DNA of 64,000 nucleotides from NCBI GenBank assembly GCA_009823505.1, contig VZQC01004693.1, positions 4,056,556 to 4,120,555 on the forward strand, read 5' to 3'. The first letter of the stretch is position 1, and each line of letters opens with the position of its first letter. Origin of the DNA: Rhizomys pruinosus. Lineage: Eukaryota; Chordata; Mammalia; Rodentia; Spalacidae. Positions 22,868 through 33,730 of the stretch are shown piece by piece. Both the position numbers and the translations under genes were made by a program. The notes under the pieces were generated by a model that saw nothing but the letters and a program-made list of their open reading frames with translations, did no database searches and was not told the origin of the DNA.

Positions 22868-23008
22868 TGGACTTGCTGATGCTCACCTTTAATCCCAGCA
22901 CTGGGGAGGCAGAGGCAGGTGGATCTCTGTGAGTTAAGGCCAGCCTTATCTACAGAGCAAGTTCCACGCCAGCTGAAGCTACGGGGAGACCCTGTCTCAA
23001 AAAGGCCA
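22868..23008 (+). mobile_element. B1 SINE inserted in L1
   Basis: Sense B1 (acctttaatcccagcactgggg ... ctacggggagaccctgtctc) sitting between two pieces of one minus-strand L1. Its tail has expanded into a GAA/GGA microsatellite. Confidence 0.9.
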
Positions 23009-23160
23009 GAAGAAAAAGAAGAAGAAGAAGAAGAAGAAGAAGAAGAAGAAGAAGAAGAAGAAGAAGAAGAAGAAGAAGAGAAGGGGGAGGAGGAGGAGGA
23101 GGAAGGAAGGAGGAGGAGGAGGAGGAGGAAGGAGGTAGGAGGATGGACGGGGAGGAGGAA
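23009..23160. repeat. (GAA)n/(GGA)n purine tract grown from a B1 tail
   Basis: About 22 GAA units followed by GGA/GGAA-rich units, a strand-asymmetric polypurine tract of about 150 bases. It produces the glutamate-rich frame at 22919-23248 (+) and the leucine-rich minus frame. Neither is a gene. Confidence 0.95.
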
Positions 23161-23164
23161 GTAT

Positions 23165-23667
23165 TTATTCTTTTCCTATGCATATACACATATATGGTTA
23201 CTACCAACATTTTCTTATAACATTTCAGAGCTTCAGGTTTCACATTGAGGTCTTTGGATCAATTTTTTTTTTTTTTTGTCTTTTTGAGACAGGATGTCCC
23301 CGTAGCCCTAGCTGTCCTGGAGCTCACTCTGTAGACCAGGATGGCCTTGAACTCACAAAGATCTGCCTGTCTCTGCCTCCCAAGTGCTAGGATTAAAGGA
23401 GTGTGCCACCACGCCCGGCTAATGGAGTTATTTTTTGTACAGGGTGAAAGGTAGGGGTTTAGTTTTATTCTTCTACAAGTGGTGATCCAGGTCTTTGGAT
23501 CAATTTGGAGTTATTTTTTTTATAAGGTGAGGTAGGGGTTTTAGTTTTATTCTTCTGAAGTGTGATCCAGTTTGTCAGCACCATTTGCTGAAGATGACTT
23601 CTTCCCTCCATTGAGTCTTCTTGGCTCCTTTGTCAAATATGAATGTTGTGTGAAATTGCAGTGCTCA

Positions 23668-23670
<3 letters not shown>
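23165..23670 (-). mobile_element. L1 ORF2 segment with internal duplication and a B1 insertion
   Basis: Antisense ORF2 sequence matching 53.9-54.2 kb (aggtttcacattgaggtctttgg; gtacagggtgaaaggtaggggttt). The module from gtctttggatcaattt to gtgatccag occurs twice in tandem (about 23253-23488 and 23489-23571). The first copy is split by the B1 at 23263-23421. It is the upstream continuation of the L1 at 22130-22866. Confidence 0.85.
23263..23421 (-). mobile_element. B1 SINE inside L1
   Basis: T15 followed by an antisense B1 (tctttttgagacaggatgtcc ... gtgccaccacgcccggc). Near consensus. Confidence 0.95.

Positions 23671-23704
<34 letters not shown>
23671..23704. repeat. (TA)n microsatellite
   Basis: Seventeen TA units between the L1 and a degenerate B2. 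Confidence 0.97.
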
Positions 23705-23705
<1 letters not shown>

Positions 23706-23706
<1 letters not shown>

Positions 23707-23882
23707 CTAAATGTATGTGTGTTTGCTTGAATATAAATGTACCCATGTTTGCAATGCCTGCAGAGGCAAGAAGAGGGTATTCTATTCCCTGGAACTGGAG
23801 GTACAGGCTATTGTAGGTGCTGGGAAATAAACCTGGTCCTCCGCAAGAGGAGCCAGTGCTCTTAGTCATTTCTCCAGCACCA
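23706..23882 (-). mobile_element. B2 SINE, degenerate
   Basis: Antisense B2 landmarks gcaagaagagggtattct, ccctggaactggagg, gtgctgggaaataaacctgg and agtcatttctccagcac are present with deletions. The (TA)n may be its tail. Confidence 0.75.
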
Positions 23883-26050
23883 CTCTTGGCCATCTTGATG
23901 TTGTTGGCTTTGACAAATTCTAGCCACTAGATACCTGGCTATTTAATGTATTTTTAACCATTTTTTGTTCCTTCCAGCTGAAAAGGCCACAGAACCAACA
24001 GACTGTGTCAACATGAGTTTGATCAGGGACTCTTTGTAACCCTGGAACTGCTGAAAGAGCAGGTAGAGTTCTCTGGTGTTAACAACCACAGAGAAGCTAC
24101 ACTTGAGAGGAGTGCTGAACCACCTCCTCCATGGTGCAGCCTAAGCCCTGTGCTGGTGCAGGAGTTATCCATGGTTCCTGGCTTTGAGACCCGCTGTGAA
24201 TAGAAGAAAGCTCTTCCTGCTACTCCTGACCTGCAGACCTGCTTCTGCAAGGGGCAGCTTGTGGCTAGCATCCAGAACCTCCCTGAGAGCATCAGAGCTG
24301 TAACACCTCTCAGGGCTGTAACCTTTTCAGCTAGGATCCCAGTGCTACTGAGTATAAAACTGTTTCATTGAGATCTCACGTGAGAATCTGTTAACGTGTT
24401 TTATTCCATTGAAGGATGTTAATCCGAAGTTGACTAACACAGTACTTTCAGTTTGTGCTCTTTGCTGTCTGCCCACTCCATACTTGGAGGAAGGAAGAAC
24501 AAGAACTGGCTGGAGATATAAGGCAGTTTCCACTAACCACTTCAAAATATAAAAACGAATAACAACTGATTCAAGTAAGTCATTGAGATCTTGGGATTGT
24601 TTGTTTACATATAAAAAAAGATTTAAGGTTTTGGCAGTATACGTTTATAAGTCAAGTAAAAGATGCCTGCAAACTCCTGCTTCTCAGACACATTCAAACA
24701 CCAGCGCTTACTCCCAATAGGTACACTTATTTTTTACTTCTGCAGCCCAATTTTCTCCAGGTGTTCCTCAGCTCTCGATAGTTATGTATTTCTCTGCACC
24801 TTCTCCCTAGGTGCTATTAATTATTGACTTTTGGTTTATCCCTATGGTCTTTCCACATTTCTTTTGGCAGTCTAACACATCATGAAGAAGATAGACTCGG
24901 GGATTTATACCATGGAATTTCTTCTGAGTTTCAGACACATAATCATTCTATTTGGTATTTCCTAATGTATTTTCAATTCATACAAAACTGTGCTCAGAAT
25001 CTTTTCTCTTAAATCTGGTTTTCTCCTGAGGTTACTCAGTTCAGTGAAGGGCTTGCCATCCTTCCTAACAGATAAAAACAAAATATGATCCACTGCCAAG
25101 TCCTATCTATTTCTCTTCTAAATATTTATCAGTTCCATCACCTTCTCAACTCTTCCAGCCCACACTGCCATGATCTCTCCAGGTTTTTATAAGCCTTTCT
25201 AATGACTCAGTTGCATATAATCAGGTGTCACCCTAATCTTCTTTCTATAACAAACTGTCCCTCTCATATTTGGAACTCCTTACTCATTTCTCATTTGTTG
25301 TGTGAGGGTAAGAACAAAACATGACCTCAAAGATCCCACATGATCTGTTAGCTTCTAGCTCAGTCACCTTGGATCACCTCCTCCTGAGGACTTCCCCTTA
25401 TTCTTCATTTGTATTGGACTTCACTTATCCCTGTGATGTTTGTCAGGACTTTTCCTACAATCCCTCTCTACATATATATATGCCCATCTCTATATCTGAG
25501 ACATTTCTCTCTCTTCTCTTTGTCCTATCAGATCTATCACAAGGATAAGGCTTTTGATTTCTGTAATTACTTCATTCCATAATTACATATTCTCATAAAA
25601 CTCTCTTCCTCTTATTAAGACTTGCTAATTTGTAATTTATTTTTGAGATTAGTTTATTTCTTTTTTTCATGATAATGGAGTAAATTCCTTTATATTAGGT
25701 GCTTGTTCTTTTTTTGCTTTTTATCTTTATTTTTTTCCTTTTACAGGAAAACAGAAATAATACAAAATGACAACAACAGAACAAAGCAATAAGAATACAA
25801 AGGTGGGGGGGACTTCCATTTCTTACTCTGACGAAACAAATAATCTGTGTGGCTTGGTATGTATGTCTCTTTTTTTGTCCTCTCTTTCTTTTCTTTCTTC
25901 TTTTCCTGCTCTTTCAGGACTACAAGAAGGATATGTGTTCATTAGCTAGTCCAGGAAGGCTTGAGTTCTCAGCTGAGAAAAGTCTGGTTAATTTTGGGGG
26001 TCTCACCCCTAGACTGCCTAATCAATTCCTATCTCCTGTTTAATTATGTT
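23883..26050. other. Unassigned stretch with a speculative exon-like motif
   Basis: No repeat family identified with confidence over about 2.1 kb. At 25735-25746 a pyrimidine tract ending in ttttacag precedes aATGACAACAACAG, with aag/gtgggg 50 bases on. A second pyrimidine tract plus cag occurs at 25905-25918. These could be splice acceptor and donor sites, but the spacing and the short frame (60 codons from 25767) are also compatible with chance. Confidence 0.3.
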
Positions 26051-26054
26051 ATCC

Positions 26055-27072
26055 TCTGAAAGATGGGTTTTGTTTCTTAATCTACTAGTCTCTGTCTCTT
26101 AATTGGAAAATTCATTCCATTGATATTTAAAACTGTTGTTGAGAGAATTAAATTACTTCCAATCATTTTGATTCCTAGTACATTCTTATCCTAGATTTTT
26201 ATTTCCATAGTGGTTGTATCATTTATTTTCTGGTGTTGATTGGTTATAGTCATTCCTGCCCTCCACTCTTTATATTGCTTGGAGTATTCTCTGCAAGTAC
26301 AGCTTATTGGAGAAGAATTCTTTCAACTTTTTTATATCATGGAAGATTTTCCTCTCTCCTTCAATTATAATAGAAAGTTTTGCACGATAAAGGACTCTGA
26401 GTTGGCCTGTATAGTTTTTTAGAACTGGGAATATTTTAGATCAGGCTCTTCTGGCTTTCATCGTCTGCACTGAGAAATCAACTGCAATTCTGATAGGTTT
26501 TCTTCTGTTGCCTTTCTTTTGCAGCCTTCAGTATCCTTTCTTTGTTTTGAACATCTAGTGTTTTTACTATGATATGGTGTGGGGAATTTCTTTTCTGGTT
26601 CTGTCTGCTTAGAGTTCTACGTGCTTCTAATATTTATGTAGGTATCTGTTGCTTTAATTTGGGAAACTTTTCCTCTAAAATTTTGTTGAAAACCTGGGCC
26701 ATATCACCATCCTGTGAGCCTTCTTCCTCTTCTATCCCTATAATTCATAGGTTTGGTCTTTTTGTAGTATCTCACAGTTCCTGGTTATCCCATTCTTGTG
26801 GTTTTCTTTCATAATCTTTACTTGATTTATCCAATTCTTCCATATTGTCTTCCAATCTTGATATTCTGTTTTCTACTTCATCCAATCTATTATCAATGGT
26901 TTTTCCCATCCTTTCCAAGATGTTCGTTGAACATTGCATTTCTTTTTCCATTTTAACTTGAATTTTCTTCAGTGTTTCTATACCTTTTGTAATTTCATTC
27001 TGCAATTTATCATTGTCCTGTTTCAATTTATCCCTGTCTCCCTTTAGATCCCAGAAGTCTTTGTTTATAAGC
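26055..27072 (-). mobile_element. Old L1 fragment: ORF1 to start of ORF2
   Basis: Read on the minus strand: ORF1 coiled coil (26772-27070 frame with DKLKQDNDKLQNE), then the RRM/C-terminal ORF1 segment with stops (26400-26770), then the inter-ORF spacer and the first bases of ORF2 (near 26100). Truncated at both ends. It lies head to head with the L1 that begins at 27073 and is more diverged than it. Confidence 0.88.
26772..27072 (-). pseudogene. L1 ORF1p coiled-coil remnant
   Basis: About 100 readable codons with repeated Leu/Ile at heptad spacing (KLQNEITKGIETLKKI, MGKTIDNRLDEVENRIS, LEDNMEEL). This is the trimerising coiled coil of ORF1p, ending as the RRM would begin. The frame is broken afterwards. 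The N-terminal extension on the ORF beyond 27072 (MDECSISF) is antisense to the neighbouring L1 and is not part of this gene. Confidence 0.8.
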
Positions 27073-27275
27073 TCTTTAAAGAAATCACAGGATGAAATTA
27101 AAAATGAAATTGAACATTCATCCAATCAACAGAAAAGGATGGGAAAAAGCCTCAGAACAGAATGGAAGAAGCCGAAAAAAGAATATCAGACCTGCAGGAT
27201 AACATGGACCAACTAGAATGTTCAAGTAAAGATTATGAAAAATTTTAAAAAACACAAGAGTGGAACAACCAGGAA

Positions 27276-27821
27276 ATGTGGGACACTATGAAAAGCCTAA
27301 ACCTCTGGATCATAGAGAAAAAGGAAAGTGAAGAATCCCCAAGCAACACTATTGACCAGATCTTCAACAGGATAATAGAAGAAAATTTCCCCAAACTGAA
27401 AAAAGACAATCCCATACAAATACAAGAAGCATACAGAACACCAAACAGACAGGGCCAGAAAAGAAATTCCTCATGCCATATAATTGTTAAAACACTAGAT
27501 GCTCAAAACAAAGACAAAATACTGAAAGCCACAAGAGAAAAACAAGTTACATATAAGGGGAAACCCATCAGAATTATAGCTGACTTCTCAGTGCAAACTA
27601 TGAAAGCTAGAAGAATGTGGACCAAAGTATTCCCATTACTAATTGACTTTAGATGCCAACCCAGACTACTATACCCATCAAAAATGTCAATTATAGTCAA
27701 AGGAGAAAGAAGAATCTTTCATGACATGAACAAGATGAAAGAATACATGTCTAAAAAACCAACACTTCAGAAAACCCTAGAAGCAATCCAAAGAACAAAG
27801 GAAAGGAGCAACTATCCCTAA
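27276..27821 (+). pseudogene. L1 ORF1p C-terminal half (RRM and CTD)
   Basis: A 181-codon open stretch with ORF1p hallmarks: the run from FNRIIEENFPKLKKD to IQEAYRTPNRQ at the end of the coiled coil and start of the RRM, HIIVKTLDAQNKDKILKA in the RRM, and KPIRIIADFSVQTMKARR at the CTD. It normally binds L1 RNA as a trimer. The frame is disrupted upstream (a stop at about 27246), so the protein would lack its trimerising coil. The ORF ends at a natural-looking stop after the YP peptide, followed by the short spacer to ORF2. Confidence 0.9.
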
Positions 27822-27899
27822 GCAATTAAAGAGAGAAAGCAACACAATCATAACAGAGTAAATACAAACATAGACCAAGAATGCAAACAAAAAAATGAG

Positions 27900-30800
27900 G
27901 TAAAATGAAGCAACACACATCTCTCAATAATAACTTTAAGTACTAATGGTCTAAACTCCCCAATCAAAAGGCATAGACTGGGAGAATAGATAAGGAAACT
28001 AAATCCTTCTATGTGCTGTCTACAAGAAGCCCATCTCATCCTCAAGGACAAACACCACCTTAGAGTGAAAGGATGGAAAAAATATTCCAAGCGAATGGTA
28101 CCAAGAAACAAGCTGGAGTGGCTATTCTAATATCGGACAAAATAGATCTCAAAGTAAAATTAATCAGAAGAGACAGACAGGGCCATTACATCCTTGTAAA
28201 AGGAACAATGAACCATGAAGACTTCACAATCCTAAATGTCTATGAACCAAATTATGGTGCACCTAACTTTATAAACAAACTCTGCATGACCTCAAGACAC
28301 AAATTAATATTCACAGACTAATAGTGGGAGATGTCAACACCCCACTGAGACCTTTGGATAGATCAACAGGATAAAAAAATAAACAGAGAGACATCAGAAC
28401 AATACAATACACCAAACAGCCCTCACAGACATCTACAGAATATTCCACCCAAACACAAGAGAATATACTTTCTACTCAGCACCTCACAGAACATTCTCCA
28501 AAATCAACCTCATACTGGGGCACAAGAGCAATCTCAACAAATACAAAAGGATTGAAATTATTCCATCCATTCTATCAGACCACAGTGCAATAAAGCTCAA
28601 TATGGACAGCAGAATAAGCCCAACTAGCTACAAGAACATATGGAGACTAAATAACACAATCATGAATAATGAATGGGTCAGGGAAGAAATAAAGAATGAA
28701 ATAAAAGTATTCATGAAACTGAACGAAAAAGACAATACCACACAACAAAACTTGTGGGATACTTTAAAGGCAGTCTTGAGAGAGAAATTTATAGGCCTAA
28801 GTGCTCACATCAATAAAACAGAAAGGGAACAAATAAATTATCTAAAACTGCAGCCAAAACACTTGAGAGACAACAACAAATGAACCCTAAACCCAAAAGA
28901 CAGGAAGAAATCACAAAAATCAGAGCAGAAATCAATGAAATAGAAACAAAGAAAACAATACATAGAATCAATGAATCCAAAAGCTGGTTCTTTGAAAAGA
29001 TAAACAAAATAGACAGACCTCTAGCCCAGTTAACAACAAAAAAGCAACTCCAAATTAATAGTATTCATGATGAAAGGGGGAAATATCACAACAGAAAAAT
29101 AAGATCCAGACAATCATACGGGAAAACCTCAAAAACCTATACTCCACTAAATTTGAAAACCCAAGAGAAATGGATGAATTTTTGAAATCCTGGGAACCAA
29201 CAAAGCTTAACCAAGAAGAGATTGACAGTTTAAATAGACTAATAATATTTGAGGAAATTGAGGATGAAATAAAAGCCTCCCATCTGCCCAGGCCCAGATG
29301 GATTCACAGCAGAATTCTATGAAACATTTAAAGAGATCCTACAATGATTACTACTCAATATGTTCGGAAGAATACAAACAGAGGAAATTCTCCCAAATTC
29401 CTTCTGTGAAACCAGAATCACCCTAATAGCAAAACCAAGCAAAGATAGAAGCAAAAAAGAAAGCTATAGACCCATCTCATTAATGAACATAGATGCAAAA
29501 ATTCTCCACAAAATACTTGCAAACTGCATACAGACCCACATCAAAAAGATCATCCATCATGACCAAGTTGGATTCATACCAGAGATGCAGGGATGATTCA
29601 ACATAGGTAAATCAATAAATATCATAAAACACATAAATGGACTGAAAGACAAAACCACATGATCATCTCAATTGATGCAGAAAAAGCCTTTGACAAGATC
29701 CAGCATCCCTTCATGATTAAAGTCCTAGAGGTAATCGGATGAAGGGAACATCCCTCAAAATGATCAAAGCCATATACAGCAAACCCACTGCCAACACCAT
29801 CTTAAATGGAAAAAAATTGGAACCATTCCCTTAAAAGTGGGAACCCTGGCAAGATTGCCCCATATCACCACTTCTATTCAACATAGTGCTTGAAACACTT
29901 GCTGGGGCAATAAGACAAGAGAAGGAAGTTAAAAGATTACTAATTGGAAAAGAAGTTAAGCTATCCCTTTTTGCAGATAATATGATAGTTTACCTAAGGG
30001 ATGCTAAAAACTCCACCAGAAAACTTCTAGAAATGATTAAGAGTCTTAGTAAAGTGGTAGGCTACAAAATTAACCTAGAAAATCAGTATCCTTTCTTTAC
30101 ACCAACAATAAACAAGTGGAGAAGGAACATAAGAAGACCTTCCCACTCACAATAACCTCAAAAATAATAAGATACCTGGGAACAAACCTAACCAAGGATA
30201 CCAAAGACCTCTACAACAAAAATTTTAAATCCCTGAAGAAGGAGATTGAAAATGACATCAAAAGATGGAAAGACCTCCCATGCTCATGGATTGGAAAAAT
30301 TAATATAGTAAAAATGTCCATTTTACCCAAATTTATATACAGATTCTATGCAATCCCAATCAAAATCCCTATGAGATTCTTCACAGACTTGGAAAAAAAT
30401 CCTTAAATTCATATGGAAAAACAAAAGACCCTGAGTAGGTAAAGCAACCCTGAGTGAAAAATGCAATACAGGGGGAATTGCCCTACCAGACTTCAAACTA
30501 TATTACAGGGCCATAGTCATAAAGACAGCCTGGTACTGGCACAAAAACAGACCCATTGACCAATGGAACAATATTAAAGATCCAAACTTGATTTCATACA
30601 ATTTCAGCCACCTCATATTTGACAAAGGGGCAAAAAACCCTCAATGGAAGATGGATAGCATCTTCAGCAACTGGTGCTTGCAAAATTGGATCATCATCTG
30701 TAGAAGAACAAAATTAAACCCCTACCTCTCACCCTGTACAAAAATAAACTCCAATTGGATCCAAGATCTCAACATGAAGCCTGAAACCCTGAAGGTGATA

Positions 30801-31736
30801 GAAGAAAAAGTAGGCAACAACCTATAAGACATAGGCGTAGGAAAAGACTTTCTAAATCAGACAGGAGCTGCAGAGGAAATAGGGTCAATGGCCAACAAAT
30901 GGGTCCTCATCAAACCCAAAAGCTTCCATACAGCGAAAGAAATAATCAAGGAAGTGAAGAGAAAACCCACAGAGTGGGAGGAAATCTTTACCAGTGATAC
31001 ATCTGGCAGAGCATTAACATCAAGAATATAGAAACTGCTCAAAATAAAAAGAAGTAAGAAGACAAATGACCTACTCAAATGATGGAGTAAAGAGCTGAAC
31101 AGAGACTTCACCAGTGAGGAAGTAAAGATGGCTGAGAAACATCTTAAAAAGTGTTCAACATCATTAATAATTAAGGAAATGCAAATTAAAATCAATCTCA
31201 GATATCATCTCATTCCAATAGGACTAGCTAAGATCAAGAAAACAAAAGACAACAGATGCTGGAGAGGTTGTGGGGAAAGGGGAACACTCATCCACTGCTG
31301 GTGGGAATGTAAACTTGTACAACCACTATGAAAAGCAGTGTGGAGAACCCTTAAAAGACTCGGAATGAGCCTGCCACCTGACACAATCATACCACTCCTG
31401 GGTATATACCCACAAGACTCATCCTACTGAAGAGATACATGTGCATCCATGTTTACTGCAACTCTCATCACAATAGCAAAGAGCTGGAACCAACCCAAAT
31501 GCCCCTCAACAGACAGACAAGTGGATGACAAAAATATGGTACATCTACACAATGGAGTACTATTCAGTAGTAAAGAAAGATGGCATTATGGACTTTGCGG
31601 TAAATGGATGGAGCTGGAAGCCATTATGCTGAGTGAAGTAACAGTCTCAGAAAAACAAAAGGTAAATGGTTTCCCTCATTTGTGGATGCTAACACCAAAT
31701 GCCCGTGATGAAAAGCAAACTGAACAACATTATTGA
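27900..31736 (+). pseudogene. L1 ORF2 remnant (APE-type endonuclease and reverse transcriptase)
   Basis: Readable in pieces. Endonuclease at 28073-28321, with GVAILISDKIDLKVKL and FTILNVYEPN. Linker at 28602-29185. RT fingers at 29360-29596, with [12 protein letters not shown] and DQVGFIP. RT active-site core at 29970-29981, reading FADN instead of the family FADD, so one metal-binding aspartate is lost. Thumb and C-terminal segment at 30116-31736, with RRCWRGC-like WRGCGERGTLIHCWWECK near 31256. Several stops and frameshifts separate the pieces. ORF2p normally nicks DNA and primes reverse transcription at the target; this copy cannot. Confidence 0.9.
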
Positions 31737-32056
31737 TAAATTTCTGTTTATCTAAAAGCGACTATGTTGTTATAATGTCAATCTCTCAACGGGCTCTAGA
31801 ATCTACCCACCACTCATTTTCAAACTGTGTAATTACTGTATATGGGTGGAGAATATGTTAACCATATTTTAGAGTAATATAAAATTAATGGAGGAAAATG
31901 TGAATTCCTAAACATAAAAAAAGACTGAGAGAAAGATGCAGGATATTTATGGCAGAGTGCATGATCTGGGGTGGGGGGGGGGGAGGGAAATATGTCCAAA
32001 CTGAACTGAGAAATGATGTCTGAAATACACATAACATCAATAAAAGCAAAAAAAGA

Positions 32057-32323
32057 GTTTTAAGTTCATAGTCAAACTTCCTACGGCTTTAGAAAAAAAA
32101 GAAAAATATGAGACATAAATTCTTTCATTTGTCAATGAAGAATCATAATTGATTTATTCATTCATTTGTTTCTTTATCATTTCAAACACTTTTCATCTTA
32201 TACTTCAGATTTCCATTGTGCATTATACCTATGTACATAGATATATATTTTTCACCCTTTATAAACATTTGCTTTACATCAAGAAGTCTTTTAGCTTTTT
32301 AGTTCAACAATATATGGAGAACT
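32057..32323. other. AT-rich, no feature
   Basis: Short interval between the L1 and a B2. Nothing supported. Confidence 0.4.
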
Positions 32324-32530
32324 GGGAGGGTAGAGAGATGGCTCAGTGGTTAAGAGAACTGGCTTTTCTTGCAGAGGACTGAGATTTGGCTCCCAACACC
32401 CCCATGCACCTAACTTCAGTTCTAGAGAATCCAATACCATCTTCTGGTTCCCACAGACTTTGCATGACATGGATACACTTAAATACATGCAGGCAAAACA
32501 CTCATAAATATAAAATAAATGAATAACTAA
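32324..32530 (+). mobile_element. B2 SINE (older, diverged)
   Basis: Sense B2: gtagagagatggctcagtgg, a B box variant (gagatttggctccc), cttctggttcccacagactttgc, and an aaataaatgaat tail. No 17-bp duplication. Confidence 0.88.
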
Positions 32531-33411
32531 AAAGTAAAAACAATAAAGAATTTGGAATTTTGGGAGAACCTTATCAGCTTCAAAGCTTTTAGCTTACAGT
32601 TGAAAAATGTTAAAACTACATTTGTCTCAATGCAACCAAGGGCTCAGTTGGAGGCTATGGTAATGGAGGGACAATGAGATTCAGCTTCTAGAACAGAGAC
32701 TACCTGAGTCTTCTGGTTATGATGTTGGTGTGAGGAGGAGGTAAGGTACTCTCTGTTTGCTAAGGTGCTAGTTAGCACTACAGAGTCAAGAACACAATTG
32801 CTTCAATGTACCTTAAGTAAACAGAAGAGATTAACAGAATCATTCATCATGAACTGAGAAGAATCTGAAAAATTAAAACAATTGCCTCAGTACATTAATG
32901 TATCACATGAAAATATTCTGAAAAAAATGAAATTTTATAGTAAGAAGTTGTCTGGGCCAACCTTAACTTTGTATTCTTGCAAAACTCTGGTGATTGTCAG
33001 CATCTGTACTAAAATATTTCAGAACTTCATTCTGAGAAGTTTTTTTAAATGCACTTGGTCATATTTGAACAAAGACACATAAATACTGTTGCCAGGAAGC
33101 AAGAGGTGATCCTGTTCAATGTTTACAAAGATTTTATGGTTGGAAAACATAATGTGGGATTTGCAAAGAAACTGGTCTAAATGTTTACACTGGATAAGTG
33201 AAAAACTCAAGCTTACTCAGTGAGCTTCATTAATCTCTAGAGTCAATCTGAATAACATAGCCTCAAAGATTGTCTTTTCTGTTGCACATGTAGACAAGAA
33301 AGCACACACACACAGAGACACATAGAAAGAAATTATTAGTAAAACCCCCTCTTTGTTTTCATGATTACAGTAATATAGAAATCACTAGAGGAAAGCCATT
33401 ACCTACAACAT
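32531..33411. other. No gene or clear repeat seen
   Basis: AT-rich. A short CA run lies near 33303-33318. Confidence 0.4.
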
Positions 33412-33414
33412 GGA

Positions 33415-33568
33415 TTTGTCTAGATGCAGCAGTGTGTGCCTGTGATTCCAGCTCTAAAGAGACAGAGGCAAGAGAGAGGATTATGGCAAGTTTGAAGCCA
33501 ACCTGGTCTACCAGACACATTTCAGGCTGGCTTGAGCCAAATAGCAAAATCTTGTCTAAAAAATCCAA
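33415..33568 (+). mobile_element. Old B1 SINE
   Basis: tagatgcagcagtgtgtgcctgtgattcc, gacagaggcaagagagagg and caacctggtctaccagacac are B1-like but heavily diverged. An ancestral (proto-B1) copy is likely. Confidence 0.7.
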
Positions 33569-33571
33569 AAA

Positions 33572-33730
33572 CATTGGCTGGGTGTGGTGGCGTATATCTT
33601 TAATGCAGCACCCAGGAGTCACAGGCATACAGACCTCTGTGAAATCAAGGCCAGCTTGGTCTACATAGTGAGTTGCAGGGGACCTAGAGCTACAGCGAGA
33701 CCCTATGTGAAAACAAAACAAAATCCAAAA
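33572..33730 (+). mobile_element. B1 SINE
   Basis: ggctgggtgtggtggcgtata ... gtctacatagtgagttgcagg ... gcgagaccctatgtgaaaac, in tandem behind the older B1 and in the same orientation. Confidence 0.9.

Larger units (their letters stand above)
27073..32056 (+). mobile_element. 5'-truncated L1 with long ORF1 and ORF2 remnants
   Basis: About 5 kb in order: ORF1 coiled coil, RRM and C-terminal domain; spacer; ORF2 endonuclease, reverse transcriptase and C-terminal segment; 3'UTR with a G11 run (31973-31983) and a terminal aataaaagcaaaaaaag. The promoter and ORF1 start are missing. It is the best-preserved L1 body in the window but carries stops and indels throughout ORF2 and a frameshift near 27248. 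Confidence 0.95.

Noticed and set aside
22919..23248. Glu-rich 109-codon frame and Leu-rich antisense frame
   Set aside because: Translation of a B1 plus its GAA/GGA tail.
23165..23670. CRISPR-like or other direct-repeat array
   Set aside because: Only a two-copy duplication of L1 sequence. No regularly spaced repeats with unique spacers occur anywhere, and the genome is mammalian.
26055..32056. Single twin-primed L1
   Set aside because: The inverted and sense parts both contain ORF1 and so overlap in content, and they differ in divergence. Twin priming gives adjacent, non-overlapping parts, as at 53.9-55.8 kb.
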